Assembly: GCA_947632255.1 (NCBI GenBank)
Contig: CANROL010000039.1
Span: forward strand, 1-8,932
DNA length: 8,932 bases
Source of the DNA: an uncultured Bacilli bacterium
Lineage (GTDB): Bacteria; Bacillota_I; Bacilli_A; RF39; UBA660
Reading direction: 5' to 3'
A program made the position numbers and the translations under genes. This document shows positions 4,664 through 8,932 of this stretch, piece by piece. The notes under the pieces were generated by a model. It saw only the letters and a list, made by a program, of their open reading frames with translations. It did no database searches and was not told where the DNA came from. Position 1 is the first letter of the stretch. The number at the start of each line of letters is the position of its first letter.

Positions 4664-6409
4664 ATGAAGAAAAAATCATTAAAAACAGTAGGTGGTTTAT
4701 TTTTAGCATCAGGTATTGCCATAGGTAGTTATGCGGCAATGGCCCATAATCATAAATCATCTAATTCTTTTTATAAGAATATAGATTATAAAGAAATTTT
4801 AAGTTTTAAAGAAAAGAAAGCAGAATTACTTAAAAATAATGTTCAAAATAACGTTAAAAATGAAGAATCTTTAGAAGTAACTGAAGCAAGTAATAAAGTT
4901 TTAGAAGCTGTTAAAAAAACGGAAAAAGCTAATGAAGAAGTAGAATTAGCTACAGAAAAGGTTGAAGAAGCAGTTGAAGAAGTAAAAAAGGCTACAGAAA
5001 ATAAAGAAGTAGCTATGGAAGAAGTAGAAGAAGCTAAAGAAGTTTTAGTGGCTGCTCAAAAAGTTACAGAACAAGCTCAAGAAGAAGTAAAGAAAGCAAC
5101 AACTGTTGAAGAAAAAGAAGAAGCTGAAGCTAAATTTAAAGAAGCTCAAGAAGCAATATTAAAAGCGGAAGCTGCTCATAAAGAAGCTGAAGAAAAAGCT
5201 AAGAAAGCATTAGAAGAAGAAAAGAAAGCAGAAGAAAATAGAAAAGCTTTAGAAGCTTTAAAAATTAAAAAGGCTGAGGAAGCTAAAAAAGCTTTAGAAG
5301 AAGAATTAGCTAGAAAGGCCGAAGAAGAAGCTATTAGAAAAGCCGAAGAAGCTAGAAAGTTAGCCGAAGCTGAGGCTAAAGCTAAAGCTGAAGCAGAAGC
5401 TAAACAAAAAGCTGAGGAAGCAAGATTAAAGGCAGAGGCTGAAGCTAAAGCAAAGGCCGAAGCTGAAGCAAAAAAATTAGCCGAAGAAGAGGCAAAGAAA
5501 AAAGCAGATGCTAAAAAATTAGCAGAAGCCGAAGCAAAAACAAAAGCTGAACAAGCTAAAAAAGCTACTGAAGAAGCAAAAAAGGCCTTAGAAGCTAAAC
5601 AAAAAGCTGAGGAAGCTAGAAAGTTAGCCGAAGCAGAAGCTAAAGCTAAAGCTGATGCTGAAGCAAAACAAAAAGCTGAGGAAGCAAAACAAAAAGCTGA
5701 GGAAGCAAGATTAAAAGCCGAGGCTGAAGCTAAGAAAAAAGCTGAAGAGGATGCTAAAAAGGCCGAAGAAGAGGCTAAAAAGAAAGCCGAGGAAGATGCT
5801 AGATTCCAAAGAATGATGGAAATGGCTAAAAAAGGTGAAGAAGCTGATAAGAAAGCTTATGAAGAAAAATTAAAAGCTATTGAAGAAGAAACGGCGAAAA
5901 AAAGAGCGGAAAGATTAGCTAAGGAACAAGCTGAAAAAGAAGCAGCTGAAAAAGAAGCTAGAGAAAGAGCAGAAAGAGAATCTACAGCAAGTTTAGAAGC
6001 TAAATTAAAGGCTGAAGAAGAAGCAAAGAAAAAAGCCGAAGAAGCTAAGGCTAATGCTGCTAAAGTAGAAAAAGTTAAAAAATATGTAGGGGCTAGTGCT
6101 AGTTCAACTGGTGGTGAAAATGCTAAAGTTGTAAATAGAGATGCTGGTCTTACTGATGCAGATTATGGTATCATCTGGTTTGCTCAATTTACGTGTGATA
6201 TGAGTATGTGTGAAGGTTATGTTGAACCTGGTTCTAATGGTCGCTTATCTGGTTCTGTATTCATTGGTCGAAGAGGCGATGTTGCTAGTATTACGATGTA
6301 TGCACCAAAAGCCAAAGCGGGATTCGAATTTGTAAGATGGGAAGAATCTGTTAATTATGATTATGGCTTTGCAATTAGAAGTTATAAAGCAGTTTATAGA
6401 GCAATTTAA
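4664..6409 (+). CDS. Exported Ala/Glu/Lys coiled-coil protein with C-terminal domain (581 aa)
   Basis: I start the gene at ATG 4664. AGGGAG (4651-4656) sits 7 nt upstream, and the alternative ATG at 4634 abuts the -10 box, ahead of the transcript start. Residues 1-27 look like a signal peptide: KKK, a hydrophobic stretch, and AMA just before His28. From about residue 55 to 473 the protein is a nearly unbroken charged helix, first a V/A-containing coiled coil, then TolA-like KAEEEAKKKAEEA repeats with i/i+4 Glu-Lys pairing. That could be a coiled coil or a rigid single helix. The last hundred residues (about 478-581) are different: glycine- and aromatic-rich, with two cysteines six apart (TCDMSMCEGY) and an ending AGFEFVRWEES...SYKAVYRA. 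The ending recalls divergent InlB B-repeat-like modules. There is no LPxTG motif or C-terminal membrane segment. A surface stalk that projects a binding domain is the simplest reading; its ligand is unknown. Confidence 0.85.
   Translation: MKKKSLKTVGGLFLASGIAIGSYAAMAHNHKSSNSFYKNIDYKEILSFKEKKAELLKNNVQNNVKNEESLEVTEASNKVLEAVKKTEKANEEVELATEKVEEAVEEVKKATENKEVAMEEVEEAKEVLVAAQKVTEQAQEEVKKATTVEEKEEAEAKFKEAQEAILKAEAAHKEAEEKAKKALEEEKKAEENRKALEALKIKKAEEAKKALEEELARKAEEEAIRKAEEARKLAEAEAKAKAEAEAKQKAEEARLKAEAEAKAKAEAEAKKLAEEEAKKKADAKKLAEAEAKTKAEQAKKATEEAKKALEAKQKAEEARKLAEAEAKAKADAEAKQKAEEAKQKAEEARLKAEAEAKKKAEEDAKKAEEEAKKKAEEDARFQRMMEMAKKGEEADKKAYEEKLKAIEEETAKKRAERLAKEQAEKEAAEKEARERAERESTASLEAKLKAEEEAKKKAEEAKANAAKVEKVKKYVGASASSTGGENAKVVNRDAGLTDADYGIIWFAQFTCDMSMCEGYVEPGSNGRLSGSVFIGRRGDVASITMYAPKAKAGFEFVRWEESVNYDYGFAIRSYKAVYRAI
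5341..5745 (+). repeat. Internal DNA repeats in the coiled-coil gene
   Basis: A block encoding KAEEARKLAEAEAKAKA...QKAEEARLKAEAEAK occurs near 5341-5456 and again near 5605-5735 with very similar bases. The second copy contains an extra seven-residue unit, QKAEEAK, produced by a 21-bp tandem repeat (units near 5669 and 5690). Shared stretches such as CAAAAAGCTGAGGAAGC are exact at the DNA level, which indicates recent duplication rather than only amino acid bias. Boundaries are approximate. Confidence 0.65.
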
Positions 6410-6420
6410 ATAAATAATTT

Positions 6421-6448
6421 AAGTCAGTGTTAAAAACATTGACTTTTT
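6421..6448 (+). terminator. Rho-independent terminator after the coiled-coil gene
   Basis: AAGTCAGTGTT (6421-6431) pairs with AACATTGACTT (6435-6445) over 11 positions with one G-U pair and an AAA loop, running into a short T-run (6444-6448). It lies 12 nt after the stop codon. Confidence 0.8.
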
Positions 6449-6535
6449 GTATACCAAAAAATTTTAAAAATAGATATTTTATGATAATTAAGAGTAAATT
6501 TTGTGTTATTTTTTAAGAAAAAAATTATTTACTTG

Positions 6536-6564
6536 TTTACAATTAAGTTAGGCTTTGGTATAAT
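6536..6564 (+). promoter_or_regulatory. Strong extended -10 promoter of the helical-protein operon
   Basis: TTTACA (6536-6541, five of six to consensus), a 17-nt spacer, and a perfect TATAAT (6559-6564) preceded by TGG, which gives an extended -10. Transcription begins near 6571. The bases between the preceding terminator and this promoter are AT-rich with no visible operator. Confidence 0.8.
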
Positions 6565-6591
6565 GGTTTTATAGAATAAAGGAGTGTTGGT

Positions 6592-7773
6592 ATGAAAACA
6601 TCAACTATAGAAGTTACAAAACTTCTTGATAAATTATATAACTTACGTGGTAGTGATAGTGTGATCTTAAAAGAAATGGAGAGTGCCCAAGAAGAAGCAA
6701 TTAAAACTAAAGACAGAACAACGGAAGAAAAAGGGAATTTACAAACTAAGATTGCTGAACTACAAGAAGATAGTAAAAATTTAAGCGAACAAGGGAAGAA
6801 ATTAACGCAAGTATTAAAAGAAATTAATAAAGATGATTATGAAATTGTTATTGATCGCTTAAATATTAGATTTGATCCCGATGCTTTAGTAAAAGAATTA
6901 GAAACGGAATTACCAATTAAAGTTGAAGAAGTTAATAATGAAATTAAAACTAGTGAAGATGCTTTAGTTAAAGTTGAAGAAGAGATGAGCAGTGCCATCA
7001 CAACTATCGAAGAAATTGGAATTAGAAGAGATACTGCGATGGAAGCTCAAGAAAAATTAAATGAATACTTTGATTTAGCTTTAAGTGGCAATATTAATAT
7101 TACTAGAGAATCAATTACTTCATTATTAGAACAATTTGGTTTTAATGAAGAAGAAACAAGAGAAGCAGCTAAAATATTAATGTTCCCTGAAGATGCTTTA
7201 TATGATTATGATAATAAACTAAAAAATAGTGAAAAGAAATCAATTAGTGAAGTAATGCAAGAAGCTAAAAGAGAAGAAGTTGTACCACGAGTAGTTGAAG
7301 AAGCTCCAAAAGTAGAAAAAGAAGTTCAAGAAGATATTGTAAAAGTTCAAGAAGAGCCAAAAGAAGTTGTTAAAGAAAAAGAAGTTTTAAAAGTTAATGA
7401 AGAAAAAGAATTTGATAAAGAAGATTTAATGGATTTATTTACGGAGATTGGTTTAGATTATTTGGATTATACTTCAAGTGATTTAGAAGAAATATTAAAT
7501 AATTTTAATGAAAAAGTAATCCGTCGTAATGTTGCAATATTTAAAAATAATGATTTAAATCTTGATATATTCGTAGATCATTTAAATTTATTATATGATC
7601 GAGAATTAGAAGCTAAAGTAGATCGATTAATGCGAATTGGAAAGAGTGCTTTAGATATTTATTTAAATCCAACTGTATTAACAAAATATGATTATCGTAA
7701 TTTAGATCAAGCAATTATTTCTTTACAGAATAGTGGACTTGATCCTAAAAAAGTGCCACTTATGGCCTATTAA
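6592..7773 (+). CDS. All-helical cytoplasmic protein with coiled coil, unknown function (393 aa)
   Basis: The ATG follows AAAGGAG (6578-6584) with 7-nt spacing. There is no signal peptide or membrane segment. Residues 22-158 are a long coiled coil broken by a non-coiled stretch near 80-97. Residues 170-208 form a compact helical segment (TRESITSLLEQFGFNEEETREAAK). Residues 210-272 are a charged, probably flexible linker rich in Glu, Lys and Val. The C-terminal 275-393 is a helical domain ending GLDPKKVPLMAY. Within it, 310-389 follows a pattern (RNVAIFK..DL, then D.EL..KVDRL..IGK, then DIYLNP, then SGLDP) that is also visible in the next gene. It is the first gene of a tight operon leading to a sepF-like gene. 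I do not recognise the family. A scaffold role in the cytoplasm or near the division machinery is possible only by context. Confidence 0.85.
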   Translation: MKTSTIEVTKLLDKLYNLRGSDSVILKEMESAQEEAIKTKDRTTEEKGNLQTKIAELQEDSKNLSEQGKKLTQVLKEINKDDYEIVIDRLNIRFDPDALVKELETELPIKVEEVNNEIKTSEDALVKVEEEMSSAITTIEEIGIRRDTAMEAQEKLNEYFDLALSGNINITRESITSLLEQFGFNEEETREAAKILMFPEDALYDYDNKLKNSEKKSISEVMQEAKREEVVPRVVEEAPKVEKEVQEDIVKVQEEPKEVVKEKEVLKVNEEKEFDKEDLMDLFTEIGLDYLDYTSSDLEEILNNFNEKVIRRNVAIFKNNDLNLDIFVDHLNLLYDRELEAKVDRLMRIGKSALDIYLNPTVLTKYDYRNLDQAIISLQNSGLDPKKVPLMAY

Positions 7774-7787
7774 GGAGGTTTAAAAAA

Positions 7788-8489
7788 ATGGATTTTAAAT
7801 TTGTTAATAGTAAAATTAGTTTAAATGAGGATGTCGATGCCAATAAATTTTTAGCTAATAGAGTAGTAGCTAAAAATGTTCAACAAATAAAAGATTTGTT
7901 TTTAGAACATGGATATGATTTAACAAAAGTTCCAGGAGAGTTTGTTAAAACTTTAACTCTTAATGAAAAAGAAGCAGTAGAATTAAGCGCGGTTTTAGAT
8001 GAAATAGATAAGTTAGGATTAAAAGATATATTTAATTATAATTTAAGACCTAGTAGTTTTAAACGTTCTTTTCTAGATAGAGTTAAATATTGTTTAGAAA
8101 ATCATTTACCATTTTTAAATGGTGATAATACTTTTATTGCTGATTTAAAGAATGATAATATGGAAGTAGAAAGAAAAGAAGATATAGCACCTAGTTATAG
8201 TAATACCGAATTAGATGAAGAAGATTTAGAAGTTAAAAGTAATATTATAAAAACTTTAGGTGAGATAAATGAAAGAGCTACTGATACTATGTTAACATTT
8301 ATAATATCTAGTATTATTACAAATTTAGATATGGCAATTAAAAAGAGTGCCAAAAATTATCGAGTTTTAGGTTTAAGAAGTGTAGTTGAAGAAGCATTGA
8401 TGGGTGTTGCTTTAACGCCAGAGATGCAAGAATTAGTTAATAATGATATTTTAAATGCTTTTCCAAAAGAAGAAGAAAGAGGTTTGTAG
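7788..8489 (+). CDS. Helical cytoplasmic protein, unknown function (233 aa)
   Basis: AAGGAGG (7772-7778) overlaps the stop of the preceding gene and lies 9 nt from the ATG, so the two genes are translationally close. The protein is soluble and helix-rich. Residues 27-108 (KNVQQIKDLFLEHGYDLTKVP, later VLDEIDKLGLKDIFNYN and VKYCLENHLPFL) repeat in outline the C-terminal domain of the gene before it: an N-V/L start, a D/K-rich helix, a helix ending in a Gly turn, then D-I and N, then a last helix before a Pro. Residues 120-150 form an acidic linker, and 151-227 are a second helical part with a hydrophobic helix (TDTMLTFIISSIITNLDMAI) that is too polar at its ends to be clearly membranous. The stop is TAG, one base before the next start. 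The family is not recognised. Confidence 0.85.
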   Translation: MDFKFVNSKISLNEDVDANKFLANRVVAKNVQQIKDLFLEHGYDLTKVPGEFVKTLTLNEKEAVELSAVLDEIDKLGLKDIFNYNLRPSSFKRSFLDRVKYCLENHLPFLNGDNTFIADLKNDNMEVERKEDIAPSYSNTELDEEDLEVKSNIIKTLGEINERATDTMLTFIISSIITNLDMAIKKSAKNYRVLGLRSVVEEALMGVALTPEMQELVNNDILNAFPKEEERGL

Positions 8490-8490
8490 G

Positions 8491-8778
8491 GTGAAATTTT
8501 TAGAAAAATATGGGTTTCAAAAGAAAGATATAGCCCTTTTAAAAGAAAATTCTAGTGATAATTTAATTAAAGAATTAGAAGCTAATAAAAAATTAGTATC
8601 TGAAAATTTAAAATATTTAAATGATTTAGGAGTTACTAATTTAATTGAAATATTTATTAATTATCATGATATGTTTTTAATGGATAATAGTAATTTTGTA
8701 GCTATATTTAATAAATATGAGCCTAAATCTTTAATTGAAAAATTAGCTAAAGATGTACGAGTAATGGAATATTTATAA
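8491..8778 (+). CDS. Small helical protein with GTG start, unknown function (95 aa)
   Basis: I place the start at GTG 8491, not the in-frame ATG at 8455 inside the upstream gene. AAGAGG (8477-8482) lies 8 nt before the GTG, and the protein then begins VKFLEKYGFQKKDIALLK directly after the previous stop. The 95 residues are helical with leucine/isoleucine spacing: a first pair of helices at 3-32, then SENLKYLNDLGVTNLIEIFINY at about 37-58, then MFLMDNSNFVAIFNKY and a final helix ending RVMEYL. The alternation of helix, Gly turn, D/N-h-h-h and helix is reminiscent of mTERF-like superhelical repeats and of the two genes upstream. No catalytic residues or metal sites are visible. It ends 19 nt before the sepF-like gene and is surely in the same operon. 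Confidence 0.8.
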   Translation: MKFLEKYGFQKKDIALLKENSSDNLIKELEANKKLVSENLKYLNDLGVTNLIEIFINYHDMFLMDNSNFVAIFNKYEPKSLIEKLAKDVRVMEYL

Positions 8779-8797
8779 ATAGAAAGAGAGATTAGAT

Positions 8798-8932
8798 ATG
8801 AGTCTATTAAAGAATATATTTAAAACAGAAGAAGATGAATTAGTAGGAACAGAAGACGAGTATTATAATTTAACCGAAAGTGAAGCAATTAAAGAAGCAG
8901 ATAAATCGGGAAATAAAATGATTTTATTAGAA
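8798..8932 (+). CDS. sepF: Probable SepF-like cell division protein, 3' end outside window
   Basis: The ATG at 8798 follows AAGAGAG (8784-8790) with 7-nt spacing. Only 45 residues are visible. MSLLKNIFK could form the short amphipathic membrane-binding helix found at the SepF N-terminus. A very acidic stretch follows (TEEDE, GTEDEYY), and then NKMILLE, which fits the beginning of the SepF core domain (typically K-hhhLEPR-h-EA). In Bacillota SepF links FtsZ filaments to the membrane at the division septum. The length and charge pattern fit, but the conserved core is cut off, so this is a probable call. It makes a division-related role for the preceding operon genes worth considering. Confidence 0.55.
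   Translation, partial: MSLLKNIFKTEEDELVGTEDEYYNLTESEAIKEADKSGNKMILLE

Noticed and set aside
6050..6409. Sortase (LPxTG) anchor on the coiled-coil protein
   Set aside because: No LPxTG-like motif, hydrophobic tail or basic end is present. The C-terminus is a folded-looking domain.
8455..8490. Upstream in-frame ATG for the 95-residue protein
   Set aside because: It would overlap the preceding gene by 35 nt without a good ribosome site, whereas GTG 8491 has AAGAGG at 8-nt spacing right after the previous stop.

Overview
The window is very AT-rich, with strong Shine-Dalgarno sites, TTGACA/TATAAT-type promoters and codon choice typical of a low-GC Bacillota. A probable SepF start at the right edge and a cluster of lineage-specific helical proteins suggest an uncultured gut-type Bacilli (Erysipelotrichales or RF39-like). 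That placement is an inference, since there is no marker gene to fix it. Tryptophan is written TGG in the intact genes and TAA/TAG end them, so the standard bacterial code fits.

Left part (1-1301, + strand): the 3' end of a small four-helix membrane protein, a hairpin terminator, then an extended -10 promoter and an intact eight-helix membrane protein of unknown function. Positions 1302-1950 hold no intact gene. This stretch contains decayed coding sequence. One fragment is recognisably of the RhuM family (phage/virulence-associated), and a second has a motif like those of BRO/DinD-type proteins. Five short odd-length perfect palindromes and a 20-bp exact direct repeat lie in the debris.

Middle (1983-4489, - strand): a complete three-gene ABC importer of the NitT/TauT/SsuABC/ThiXYZ superfamily, in the order substrate-binding protein, ATPase, permease. 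Successive genes overlap by 8 nt, and the operon is closed by a hairpin terminator. Its promoter carries an imperfect palindrome over the -10 region. The substrate cannot be read from sequence, and no TPP or other riboswitch is visible.

The divergent intergenic region (4490-4663) also drives a + strand gene for an exported protein of about 581 residues. It is almost entirely a charged Ala/Glu/Lys coiled coil, followed by a C-terminal domain of about 100 residues with two cysteines. Three TTCACA repeats with exact 11-bp period sit directly upstream of its -35 box, with a TTGACT overlapping the -35. This layout resembles the PhoP boxes of Bacillus and other OmpR-family sites.

Right part (6592-8932, + strand): a strong extended -10 promoter starts a tight operon of three unrecognised all-helical cytoplasmic proteins (393, 233 and 95 residues). 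They appear to share a divergent helical-repeat pattern. The operon runs into the 5' end of a gene resembling sepF, which codes for a cytosolic FtsZ/membrane anchor. This operon, and the surface coiled-coil protein with its possible two-component control, are the most promising places for undescribed biology.
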